This document shows positions 50,561 to 61,100 of a DNA stretch of 64,000 nt, piece after piece. Source of the DNA: Fuerstiella marisgermanici (GTDB lineage: Bacteria > Planctomycetota > Planctomycetia > Planctomycetales > Planctomycetaceae). How positions within the stretch are numbered: position 1 is the first letter of the stretch; every line of letters begins with the position of its first letter. A model generated the notes under the pieces. That model was not told the origin of the DNA. It did not search any database and saw only the letters and a list, made by a program, of their open reading frames with translations. Location of the stretch: assembly GCF_001983935.1 (NCBI RefSeq), contig NZ_CP017641.1, forward strand, positions 248,001-312,000, given 5' to 3'. The translations under genes and the position numbers were made by a program.

Positions 50561-52057
50561 CTATTCTTCGGACGACGCAGCGGTGCTGGGGCGACGGTAA
50601 TTCAGCGGCGGCTTCTGGCCGGGTTGCATCAGCGATCGATAGGTGGTGTCGCCGCGACGCTCCTTCAACTCTGCCGCAGCCTGCTGCAAAACGCCAGGGT
50701 TGGTGAATAGTTCTGCTGCGGTGAGAGCCAGAGTGCGAGCCGCAAGGTGCATGCCCTGCTCTGCAATCCGATGCCCTCCGCAGGCAACCGCTTGCCAGGA
50801 ATGGCCCGGAGTACCAGGCACCCAGCAGGCCGTGTTGAAGCCTGTGGTTGGCACCACCCATGACACATCGCCGACGTCTGTGGAACCCATTCCCACGGTG
50901 CCGCTCACGTCTTCCACTTCCGCAATCGATTCCAGCGGCTTGGGTTTCGGAAGTGCATCTCGCATGCGCACAACAAACTTCAGATCGTCTTCGGTGTACG
51001 ACAGGTCATTCAGCTGCTTCAGATTTTTTGCGACGATTCGTGACAGAGTCTGGTTCGGCAGGATTTCGCGAATGCCACCTTCGAAGCCGATTTCCAAATC
51101 CGTTTCTGTGGCCAGCGCGCCTGCTTTCGCGCACAGTTCCAGTCGCTTGTATAGCGGTCGCAGAATGTCGGCTTCGGGGTGACGAATGTAATAATAAACT
51201 TCGGCGAAAGCCGGTACGACGTTTGGCGCTTCGCCGCCAGCGGTGATGACGTGATGAATTCGCGTTGTTTGCGGCGTGTGTTCTCGCAGTAATTGAGTCG
51301 CGTGATTGGTGAGTTCCACAGCGTCGAGTGCAGATCGGCCCTGTTCGGGAGCTCCAGCTGCATGAGCGGCCTGGCCACGAAAACGGAACTTGACCGCCAT
51401 CCGAGCAAGGCTGCTTTTATCGCCGGCGGCGTTACGGCTGGACGGATGCCAATGCAGCACAGCGTCGCAATCGTCGAACATGCCGGCCTGCACCAGAAAC
51501 ACTTTTGCACTGCCCCCTTCTTCGGCCGGGCAGCCATAGAACCGGACAGTGCCGGGAAGTTTGCCTGCTTTAATCTGCTCCGCAATTGCGATGGTTGCTG
51601 ACGCCGACGCGGTGCCAAACAAATGGTGCCCGCAACCGTGGCCGTAGCGGTTGGCGTCATCGCGAGCGACTCGTTCGGGCGCCGCCGTTTGACTTAGCCC
51701 AGGCAGCGCGTCGAATTCTCCCAGAATTCCGATTACGGGTTTGCCCGCACCGAATTCTGCTGTGAAGGCCGTCGGGATGTCGGCCACTTTGTGAGTTACC
51801 TTAAGTCCGGCCGCCTGCAATGTGTCAGCCAGAAGCGCGGACGAAAAAGTTTCCTGGTAACCAGGTTCCGCAGTCACCCAGATCTTCTGAGCAATCTGCC
51901 ACGACGCTTCTCGCCGGTCAACGATAGACTGCATAAGCGAGTCGGTGACGGCGGAAAGAGCTGTTGTCGTGTCGTTGGTTTGAGCGGCTGCTGGCGACAA
52001 ATGGAATACGACAAAGCTGCAGGCGGGCAACATAAAACTAAGCAGGAATCGAATCAT
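50561..52057 (-). CDS. Exported M20 family amidohydrolase (AbgB-like)
   Basis: A 498-residue zinc-dependent amidohydrolase/peptidase. A signal peptide (1-26, ending SPAAAQ) predicts export. Metal and catalytic motifs: GEFDALPG (113-120), YGHGCGHH (138-145), CPAEEGGSAK (176-185) and LHWHPS (201-206). A dimerisation lid runs roughly from residue 215 to 335 (FRFRGQAAHAAGAPEQGRSA, HHVITAGGEAPNVVPAFAEV). The closest pattern is the AbgB/aminobenzoyl-glutamate hydrolase branch of M20D, but those are usually cytoplasmic and the true substrate (peptide, acyl-amino acid) is open. It is divergent from the HtrA-like gene; the short gap of about 240 bases must carry both promoters. Confidence 0.9.
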   Translation of the reverse strand: MIRFLLSFMLPACSFVVFHLSPAAAQTNDTTTALSAVTDSLMQSIVDRREASWQIAQKIWVTAEPGYQETFSSALLADTLQAAGLKVTHKVADIPTAFTAEFGAGKPVIGILGEFDALPGLSQTAAPERVARDDANRYGHGCGHHLFGTASASATIAIAEQIKAGKLPGTVRFYGCPAEEGGSAKVFLVQAGMFDDCDAVLHWHPSSRNAAGDKSSLARMAVKFRFRGQAAHAAGAPEQGRSALDAVELTNHATQLLREHTPQTTRIHHVITAGGEAPNVVPAFAEVYYYIRHPEADILRPLYKRLELCAKAGALATETDLEIGFEGGIREILPNQTLSRIVAKNLKQLNDLSYTEDDLKFVVRMRDALPKPKPLESIAEVEDVSGTVGMGSTDVGDVSWVVPTTGFNTACWVPGTPGHSWQAVACGGHRIAEQGMHLAARTLALTAAELFTNPGVLQQAAAELKERRGDTTYRSLMQPGQKPPLNYRRPSTAASSEE

Positions 52058-52299
52058 GAAAGTTGAACTCTGCTGTGGTGAGAAGTGACGAAGTACGGCG
52101 ATTTCGTGAGAAGCCTTGATGGCTCGCGTCTAAAAAGAAGATCGACGGGATGTGAATCCGATGGACTTCAACTGGAAATTTGCGTCCCGTCGGTCGTAGA
52201 ATCTTAACTCCATCTACAATTGAGAACCTGCCGCAATTCGCGTGGCTGTTCGCACAGACCTGCATTGAGACGGTTCCATCACCATATCAGGCGCTCAAA

Positions 52300-54348
52300 A
52301 TGAAACAAACGTTCCTGACCGTTCTGTGTTTCGCCGGGATGCTCACAGGCTCCGCCTCCGCCGACCTGGCCTCCCTGACCGCCCGGCAACAAAAGCTGGA
52401 CGCCGCTCTTGAAAAGGTAAGTCCCGCGCTGGTGTCGGTGGAAGATGGATTCGGTGCGGGTAGCGGCATCGTGGTCTCCGGCGATGGCATTGTGTTGACC
52501 GCGTCGCACGTCGTGGATACTCATCGCCGCAATCGTCCCAACCCACGGCTGAAAGTGGTGTTCCCGGACGGCAGTCGATATCAGGCAAAGTTACTCGGGA
52601 TGAATCGTTCCGACGACGCGGCCATGTTGAAGATCACTGAGTCGCCTCGCAACGGTGAGGAATTTCCGTTTGTTGACCTTGGTGAATCCGACAAGCTTAG
52701 TCGCGGCGATTGGTGTTTCGCGCTTGGCCATCCCGGCGGCTTCAACCTGGAACGTCCGGCTCCCGTTCGGCTGGGGCGAGTTCTTTCTGTCGGCCATCGG
52801 ACGGTAGTTTCCGACTGCGCGATCGTGCTCGGTGATTCTGGCGGGCCGCTGTTCGATATGTCCGGCAAGCTGATCGGCATTCACAGCATGATCACAGAGG
52901 TGATTGTAGAAAATCGCCATGTGGCCATCGATTGCTTTCGTCGTGATGGCGACCGCATGGAAAACGGCGAAAGCTGGGGCCGCTTGGTCGCTCATGACAA
53001 CGACCTTGCCGAGACCGATTTTATGGGCGTTCATTTGCGTTGGCGAAGTTTCACGCCGGAGGTTTCGCGAGTGGTTCGCAACAGCCCGGCCGACAAGGCT
53101 GGACTGCGTTCCGGCGACATTCTCTTGAAAGTGGCGGACCAACAGTTCGCTGACCCGCTTGGGTTGAGCAACCTGCTGGAACACCTCGCATCGCATCAGC
53201 AGACCACATTGCTGGTCGATCGCAACGGCCGCGAAACGTCGTTGTCACTCACGACGGGCGCAAAACCTGATGGCCGAGACCGCAGGCGTTCAGAGACTCG
53301 TGAAGTCGAAGTGGACAGCGACGATCACGAACGGATCCGCGAACTGACGAACCAACTCACATCATTGCGAACTGTCGGCCCATACGAAAAACGTGCACCT
53401 GAAGAGCTGGCTCGCTTTGAACCGTCTTTGCGGGAATCGAGCCAGAGTGTCGTCGAGATCCGTCGCTATGGAGAAACTCTGACGCTGGGCACGATCATGA
53501 GTAGCGATGGTTACATCATGACGAAGGCCAGTGAAATTGAAAACGTGAAGCGTTGCGACTGCATCCTTCCTGATGGCCGCAGTGTGAAGTTTGTCGAAGT
53601 GGCGACTGACTTTGCATACGACCTGATGCTGATCAAAGTGAACCAGCGGGGACTGACGCCGGTCAGCTGGAACCTGCGATCCGAGGTCAAGCCAGGCCGA
53701 ATTGTGATCACAACGGATTCTCGCGGGGCACCTTTGTTGCCAGGTGTGATCAGTGTCGCCAGCCGCAAGCTGCCGACATCGACAAAAGGTTTTCTGGGAG
53801 TGCAGTTGAAGCAAGTCTGGGACGAGTACGGCAACAAAACGGCAGTGGGAATTTCAAACGTATTCGCAGGCGGAGCGGCCAAGCGGTACGGCGTGTTGGA
53901 AGGTGATCAGGTACTGTCAATCGATGGAGTCACGGTCCGTACGAGTGAAGACATGATGAGAAAAGTGAAGTCGATGCCACCGTACAGCAAAATCACACTG
54001 CGAATCGATCGAAACGACGAGATCAAGACACTCGAAATCGTCTTAACGCCGAAATTCATCGATGACAGGCAGGCGATGCTGGAACGGTACCAGGATCCGA
54101 AGAACTACGGCCGTTTTGCCAGCACTCACAATTCAGGATTTCCGGAAGCGATTCAGCACGACACCGACTTGTATCCGCGTCAGTGCGGCGGTCCGTTGTT
54201 CGACATTTCTGGCCGAGCGGTCGGCCTGAACATCGCTCGCGCAGCACGCATCACCAGCTACGCGATTCCCGCGTCGGCGGTCGTGCGAGTTTACGAACAG
54301 CTCAGAGTCAAAGGCGATCAGCCAGCCAGCCTGAAGAAGGCAGGTTAG
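52300..54348 (+). CDS. Exported double HtrA-like serine protease, second module degenerate
   Basis: A 682-residue protein with signal peptide (1-21). Module 1 is a trypsin/HtrA-type protease with an intact triad: His70 (TASHVV), Asp106 (DDAAML) and Ser180 (GDSGGPLFD), followed by PDZ1 (about 241-320). After a charged linker, module 2 resembles the same fold but has Ser411 at the His position (TKASEI), keeps Asp441 (YDLMLIKV) and has Cys629 at the Ser position (QCGGPLFD). A PDZ domain (about 497-585, FLGVQLKQVW ... DQVLSIDGVTV) lies inside module 2, between the Asp and Cys segments. Likely an envelope quality-control protease with a regulatory or substrate-holding second half (inference). ATG 52300 is chosen since the signal peptide starts there; the frame opens at 52180. 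Confidence 0.88.
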   Translation: MKQTFLTVLCFAGMLTGSASADLASLTARQQKLDAALEKVSPALVSVEDGFGAGSGIVVSGDGIVLTASHVVDTHRRNRPNPRLKVVFPDGSRYQAKLLGMNRSDDAAMLKITESPRNGEEFPFVDLGESDKLSRGDWCFALGHPGGFNLERPAPVRLGRVLSVGHRTVVSDCAIVLGDSGGPLFDMSGKLIGIHSMITEVIVENRHVAIDCFRRDGDRMENGESWGRLVAHDNDLAETDFMGVHLRWRSFTPEVSRVVRNSPADKAGLRSGDILLKVADQQFADPLGLSNLLEHLASHQQTTLLVDRNGRETSLSLTTGAKPDGRDRRRSETREVEVDSDDHERIRELTNQLTSLRTVGPYEKRAPEELARFEPSLRESSQSVVEIRRYGETLTLGTIMSSDGYIMTKASEIENVKRCDCILPDGRSVKFVEVATDFAYDLMLIKVNQRGLTPVSWNLRSEVKPGRIVITTDSRGAPLLPGVISVASRKLPTSTKGFLGVQLKQVWDEYGNKTAVGISNVFAGGAAKRYGVLEGDQVLSIDGVTVRTSEDMMRKVKSMPPYSKITLRIDRNDEIKTLEIVLTPKFIDDRQAMLERYQDPKNYGRFASTHNSGFPEAIQHDTDLYPRQCGGPLFDISGRAVGLNIARAARITSYAIPASAVVRVYEQLRVKGDQPASLKKAG

Positions 54349-55130
54349 TGGCAGTCAACATTTAGTGTTGGTTTAGTCGCTGGGCTTTGGCCACGGTTCA
54401 CATTCGAACAACCGAGACCAACGCCCGTCAGCTGGTAAGCACATCTCCGAACTATTAGCCCTGACAATACAGAGCTACGCGCGGTTCGGAACGCGTTTTT
54501 GATCCCGAAAACGCCATGCGACGGCGGCATTCTTTCCCGCCACGCGCTTGAGTGCTGAGCGTGCGCCGCAAGTCGCCTTGATCTGTTCCTGACTGGTGTG
54601 CAGTGGGGTATTCGGACGCCTGCCTAAGGTGTTTCTGTTGGTTGCTCAGGGGCAATCATGTCATCTGGCCCCTGCTGTTCATGCGTCACCTGCAGCAGCG
54701 GCACGCGCGAGTGGCCGAACACACTGCAGAAACGCGTTTCTGCATCCAATTGCTGCGTCGCCATTTGGTCTGCGCTGCGACTCACGAGCGACGTCACGGC
54801 GCCGTGCCGTCTGTGGCAAATTGACGGGCAGTGATCGTGAACGCCTGTGATCTAACACGGAAATTTCAATTTCTAATTTTTTTGCTGGACTTTGCGGTGT
54901 TCGGTTACGGGATAATGCCCGTCCATATTGGTGCGCCAATCTGCGCTTTGTGCAGAGCTGCGTGCTGTCAAAAACTGTTCAATTGTACATATAATTTCGT
55001 CTGCTGCTGCGGGTATCTACGCTACTCGCGGCCTCCGATCGCCAAAAGTTCTGGTGCATTGGGGTCAATCAGGTGACTGCCTGTCAGATTCAAACATTGT
55101 TTTGATCAAGAAGGTCTTCAAGGACGCAAC
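54349..55130. other. Intergenic region upstream of the second giant gene
   Basis: 782 bases with no supported gene; the overlapping short frames on both strands have no recognisable features. The right half is AT-richer. A TATAAT at 54990-54995 could be the -10 box of the giant gene (about 130-base leader), but the best -35 match (CTGTCA, 19 bases upstream) is poor. Confidence 0.35.
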
Positions 55131-58100
55131 ATGCTGATTTCTTCATGGCTCACGTCGTTTCGCACCCGTCTCCAGGCCCCTCGTCGTCGCGTCAGGCGTC
55201 GTCCGGCAGTCACGCAGAAAGCGGCTCGGTCATCCGAAGTTCTTGAACCCAAAGCGTTGCTCACGTCGCTGGTGGCAGTTCGCCCCAACGAAGGAGCGTT
55301 CTTTAATCTCGACCCATTCGGTGTCCCGACCGAACTCTCGCAGGCACCCGCCGAACTGACGCTGCAGTTCAGTTCCGGAGACGTCATCGATCCTGCTTCT
55401 GTGAACACCACAACCGTGCAGATTGAACGAGCGGGCCATGACGGCACGTTTGGCGATGGCAACGAGCAGCCGGTGACGCTCGGTTTTGTTGGGATCGGCG
55501 ATTCACCCGAAGAGGTGATTGTGCGGTTTGCAGAGAACCTGCCGGACGACCTGTACCGAATCACCCTGGACGGCGACAGTGCTTCGCCAATTCAGACGGA
55601 CCTCGGCACACCATTGAACAACGCGACCGACGTGACGGTCGATTTCTCACTCGATCTGGGCGCGAAAATTGTGGGCATCGTGCCTCAACCGGTTTCGCAT
55701 GATGCCGGCGGCGGGCTGGTTCAGGAACTGGACCAGATCGTGCTGTACCTGAACGAAGACAAACTGGACCCAACGTCTGCGGCCAATCCGAACTTCTACC
55801 AGTTGATCCCGGCTACCGGAGGAATTCATTATCCAACGGCCGGCGGAGTGGACTACGACCAGGACGCCAATACGATCACGCTGACGTTTGCGAACGACAT
55901 TGATCAGTTGGCTGGCGGAGGTGTGTATCGGTTGCGAGTGGGCGTGGCCGATGTGTTGGCCGACAACCTGAGCATTGTCGCAGCGGGCAGCGACGACAAT
56001 TCCAGCTTCGCGACGGCGCAGAATCTGGGCACGCTCGGCACGGATGTGATTTCCGTCACCGCTTCCATTTCGGCTCAATCCGCCTTTACGTTTCCGGCTC
56101 TGCCCGGCGGTGAAGATGAACCGGGCCATCGACAGATCGCGCCTGAGTCGCATATTGGGGGAGCGGACACGTCGTCGACCATTCCAACAATTACCTACAA
56201 CTTTCCTGATGAGTACGGTCAGGTGCTGGGGCAGCCAGTCTTTAACCAGATTACGGATAACCAGAGAACTCGGGCCCGTGAGATCTTTGAGTTGTACAGC
56301 GAGGTTGGCGGCGTTCAGTTTGTTGAAGTGAGCAACACTGTCGTCGGAGCTGCGATGTTCGGAATCGTGACTGGGGACCCTCGCGCCGTGGAGGCGTCAA
56401 TTCCTCAGGGCGCGGCGAGTATTGCAGGCGACAACGACAACGGCGATCTGCTTGCTGTCATGAACGGCTTAACAGATTACGGCACCAGCGAATATGGCGC
56501 CTCGTGGTTCAGCACGGCAATGCATGAAATCGGTCACCTGCTGGAACTGGATCATTCCTATGACCTGCCATCGATCATGGGCGCACCGATTTCCGGCTTC
56601 AGCACCAATGGATTTTCCGGCAATCCCATCGAAGGCGTCTTCCCGTTCGACCATGACAAGACTCACTTCCAACGCATTTACCGGCCGGACAGCACGGACA
56701 TCGATCTGTACGAATTTACGCTTCCCACAGACGGACAAGTTTCGGCCACGATCTTTGCAGAACGCACCGGCAGTCTGCTGGACAGCACTCTGCGCATCTA
56801 TGACAGCTCCGGAAATCTGGTCAGCCGCAATGATAACTTCTATAGCTTGGACGCCGGGATTTCGCTGGCGCTGGAAGCGGGTACCTACTTTGTTGGCGTG
56901 AGTGCTGCGGGGAACGAGGACTACGATCCGAACGTAAGCGATTCTGGTTTTGGCGGTTTCAGCAATGGAAATTACGAACTGCAGATCGACTTTGACGGCG
57001 CTCCCACAGCGCAACTGGTTGACACGGACGGTACCGCCTTAGACGGTGATTCTGACGGCCTGGCAGGAGGTGTATTCGACTTCTGGTTCGATGCAAACAG
57101 CACGACCAATACCATTTTTGTAGACAAGACCAACCCGGACGCTCCCGGCATTCAGGACGGAACGATTGACCATCCGTTCACAGAAATCGGTGCCGCCGTT
57201 GCGTTCGTCAACGCGACAAACCTCGCCACACCAGGTGCGATTGACGTCATTCGCATTGTTGGCAACGGCGGGGCGGATAATGACTTCACGACACTTGCTG
57301 ACAATGAGGCGTATCTGATCGGTCGCAACGACAGCAATATGGTTCTGGAAGACGGTGACGGGATTGTTGTTCCCAAAGACGTCACAATGGTGGTCGACGA
57401 GGGCGTCATCTTCAAGATGCAGGAAACGCACATCGACGTGGGTTCGTCTCAACAGGGAGTTGACCGCAGCGGAGCCGCGTTCCAGACGTTGGGTGTGCCG
57501 CTAAACAACGTGATCTTCACGGCGTACGGCAACGATGCTGTCGGCGGAGATGACGACGGTGTGACGGACGGAGCGAACAATGGTGACTGGGCTGGCGTTG
57601 TGTTCCGGAACGATTCGGATCAGGAAGCCGACGGCATTTATCTGAATCATCTGCAGCAAACCAACATCACCTTTGGCGGTGGCCTGACAGCCAACGGCGA
57701 TGTCTATGCGCCGATTCATCTTGAGACTGCTCGCCCGACGATCATGTACAATCGTCTGACGAACAATGCCGATTCGGCCGTGTCCGCCGATCCAAACAGC
57801 TTCGAAGAATCGCTTGACCGCATTGGCCCGGACATTCACGACAACTACATCGTCGACAACTCAATTAACGGGATTGTGGTGCGTACAAATTCGGGTTCAG
57901 GCCAGAATGCGCTGCAGTCACTCGACGTACCGGCTCGCTTTGATGACCTCGATATCGCTCACGTCATCGTCGACAATCTGACCATCGCCGGAACGCCAGG
58001 CGGACACCTGGACACCGGCGGACGCATTAACGGGCGTCTGCAGATCGATCCGGGCGTGGTCGTGAAACTCGACCGTGCCCGCATTGAAGCTCTGCGAGGT

Positions 58101-61100
58101 GATTCGCAGTTCATCGCTGAAGGAACACCGGAACGCCCCGTTATTCTGACATCGTTGAGCGACGACCGTTACGGTGCGGGCGGTTCGTTCGACACGGGTG
58201 GCGATGGCGCGCTGTCCAATCGTGATCCCGGTGACTGGGGCGGCTTGATTTTCAACGCGTCGTCCAGCGCCAGCATCGACAACGCTTACATCGCTCACGG
58301 TGGCGGCCGGATTCCGTTTGAAAACGGATTCACCGAATTCAACGTCATCGAAATTCATCAGGCCGACGTGCGTATAGCGAACAGTCGCATCGAACGTAAT
58401 GCCGCAACTGCAGTTACCGGCACACGAAATGGGCGTGGTCCGAATGACGAAACCACAATCTTTGTGCGCGGTGCTCAGCCGATCATCGTGAACAACGACT
58501 TTCGTGATAACGAAGGCAGCGTGATCAGCATCAACGCGAATTCGATGCGGTCAGAACGTCAGGGCGACTACGGAACAACGACGGGGGAAGTTTCCGCATT
58601 TACTGAGCTGGAAGATAACTATGGTCCGCTGATTCGCCTGAACACTTATCAAAACAACAACCTGAACGGCCTGGTGCTGCGTGGCGAAGAACTAACAACT
58701 GAAGTCACGATGGACGACTTTGATATCGCTCATATCGTGAGAGACGAAATCTATGTCGACAATCACCACACCTTCAGTGGCCTGCGTCTGCTAAGCAGCT
58801 CTGAAGGCAGCCTTGTCTTCAAGATGGATGGTACGAATGCGGGCTTCACCGCTAACGGGCGTCAAATCGATATCGACGACCGCATCGGTGGCACGCTTCA
58901 GATTGTTGGAAACGGCCAGTTCCCGGTCATCTTCACTTCACTGGCAGACGACCGGTACAGTGCAGGCTCGGCTCCGGATGGCAGCCGCGTCTTCGATACA
59001 AACAACGACGGAATTGCCGGAGTAGATGCCGGGGCAGCGACACCAGCTCCTGGTAATTGGCGTAGCCTGCGGCTGGATGAATATGCGAACGATCGGAACG
59101 TTTTGTTCGTTCGCGAAGACGAAGCCATTCTGACTCAGGGAGCCGACGAAAACGGTCAAACATTTGCGGCCCAGACAGTTGGCAATCTCGCGAAGGACGA
59201 AAAGTCGGGGGATGAAAACAACGCCCTCGGTTTCGAAATCCAGGGTTCAATTGCGCTGGACAATCCCGGCGATGTGGACATCTACAGCTTCAATGGCGTT
59301 CCCGGTACGGAAGTGTGGGTTGACGTGGACCGTTCCGGCAGCACGCTGGATTCTGTTGTCGAACTGGTGCAGTTTGACGGCACGGTCGTTGCCTGGGCGG
59401 GGCTGGCGGGGAACAACACTTTCGGCGGGACAGCCGCACCGATCACGAAGGACGCCTATCTCGGCCCCGACTTCTACACAGTGAACCCACGAGATGATGG
59501 TTTTCGAGTCACCCTACCGGGCAGCGGGACCGACCCGCAGGAATACTTCGTCCGCATCAGCAGCTTCAACGGCCTCACATCCGGCGATTACGAACTGGAA
59601 CTGCGGTTGCGGCAAGTGGACGAAAAGTCCGGTTCGACCATTCAGTTTGCCGAAATCTCCTACGCAACGAACGGCATTGAAGTCATCGGACTGCCACGGC
59701 ATTCGCCACTGCTGGGAGAAGCCGCCGAAGACGGCGATGCGTCCAATACGCAAGGCGGCGCACAGTCCCTGGGCGACCTGCAGAATTCGGAACGACAGGT
59801 TATATCCGTTGCCGGCAACATCGAGAATCCCGGCGACATCGACTGGTTCCAGTTCACACTGGGCTACGAAGACATTCAAGCCATTCCTGGAGTTAACGCT
59901 GGTGACAAGACGTTTTCGACGGTCTTCGACATCGACTACGCCGACGGTCTGACGCGAGGTAACCTCACGTTGAGCGTGTTCGATGGAAGTGGCAATCTGA
60001 TTTTCGTGGGTCGCGACTCTGACATCATCGATGATCAGCCGGCATCGGGGCAGGGTTCAGACGTCGACGATCTTACGCGGGGGTCGTTCGGAGAACTCGA
60101 TCCGTATATCGGGCCGGTTCAGCTTCCGGCTGCGACGCCAGGTTCGGATATCACCTACTACGTGGCGGTCAGTTCCGACGGCCAATTGCCCACGCTGCTG
60201 AACCAAACGTATCAGCAGTCCGCAGCTCAGGCGCATATTCGGCTGGAACCTATCGATTCGATCGCACGCATTGCTGAAGACCACATTGGTTTTAGTGGCT
60301 ACACGACGGGCAGCTTTCCGCTTGGTGAAATGACCACAGTGGATCCGACACAAGGGCCACTGTTCGATATTAGCAATGCCGTGGCGCTTAGCACACACGT
60401 GCGCGAATTCACGCTGGATGACGTCAACCTTTTCCTGTCCACCAGCAATCGGCTCTACACAGTAAACCCGGAAACCGGGGATTTAAAAACGGACATTGGT
60501 GCGCTACCAAACGGAACGAACGGAATTGAGTTTCGTGGAGATGCGCGGCTGTTTGCTTACAACGACCTGCAAAATGTCCAGAACACGGTTGGCGTTACAA
60601 ACGAAGTCGATCCGCGCACAGCGGGCACGACGGCCCTTGGCAACGACAGCATTCCCAACTTCAATGCAAACACAAACCCGCCGGATCCGAATCAGGTAAC
60701 CAGCGACAACGCTCACGCTCAGGCATGGCGAATCGATAACCTGGTGAATAACACTTACGACCTTTATCTGGCAGTGCCAGATGGTCAGGGTTCCGGAGGT
60801 TCCGCTCTGTACCGAGCCAATCCGTCCAATGGATCGGCCGCAGTGGTACAGAATCAGCCGTGGGGGCGACGTGGCGCGATCACCGGCGCGGGAGTGACGG
60901 GGGAAACGACCGGGATGGTCTTCCGTAATAACACGCTGTTCGGCGTCAACACGAATGGAGACTTCTACACGATCAATATCGGGTCTGGATCTGCCAGCCT
61001 GATCGCGAACGTGGGCTTCGGCCTGCGTGACATCACACCTGGTCCGCAAAACCTTCAGGGGGGCTTCTTCGCCAATCTGTTTTTCGGCCTGACCACGGAT

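Noticed and set aside
50226-50600. 124-codon plus-strand reading frame
   Set aside because: Its start is created by the palindromic repeat and its end overlaps the M20 amidohydrolase gene on the other strand.
50343-50861. 172-codon minus-strand frame at the 3' end of the amidohydrolase gene
   Set aside because: It is an alternative frame of the M20 gene with no independent evidence.
54990-54995. TATAAT as a firm promoter of the second giant gene
   Set aside because: The best -35 match is poor and at 19-base spacing; kept only as a remark on the intergenic region.
54455-55076. Several overlapping short frames on both strands before the second giant gene
   Set aside because: None has a domain, signal peptide or convincing start; they overlap each other.
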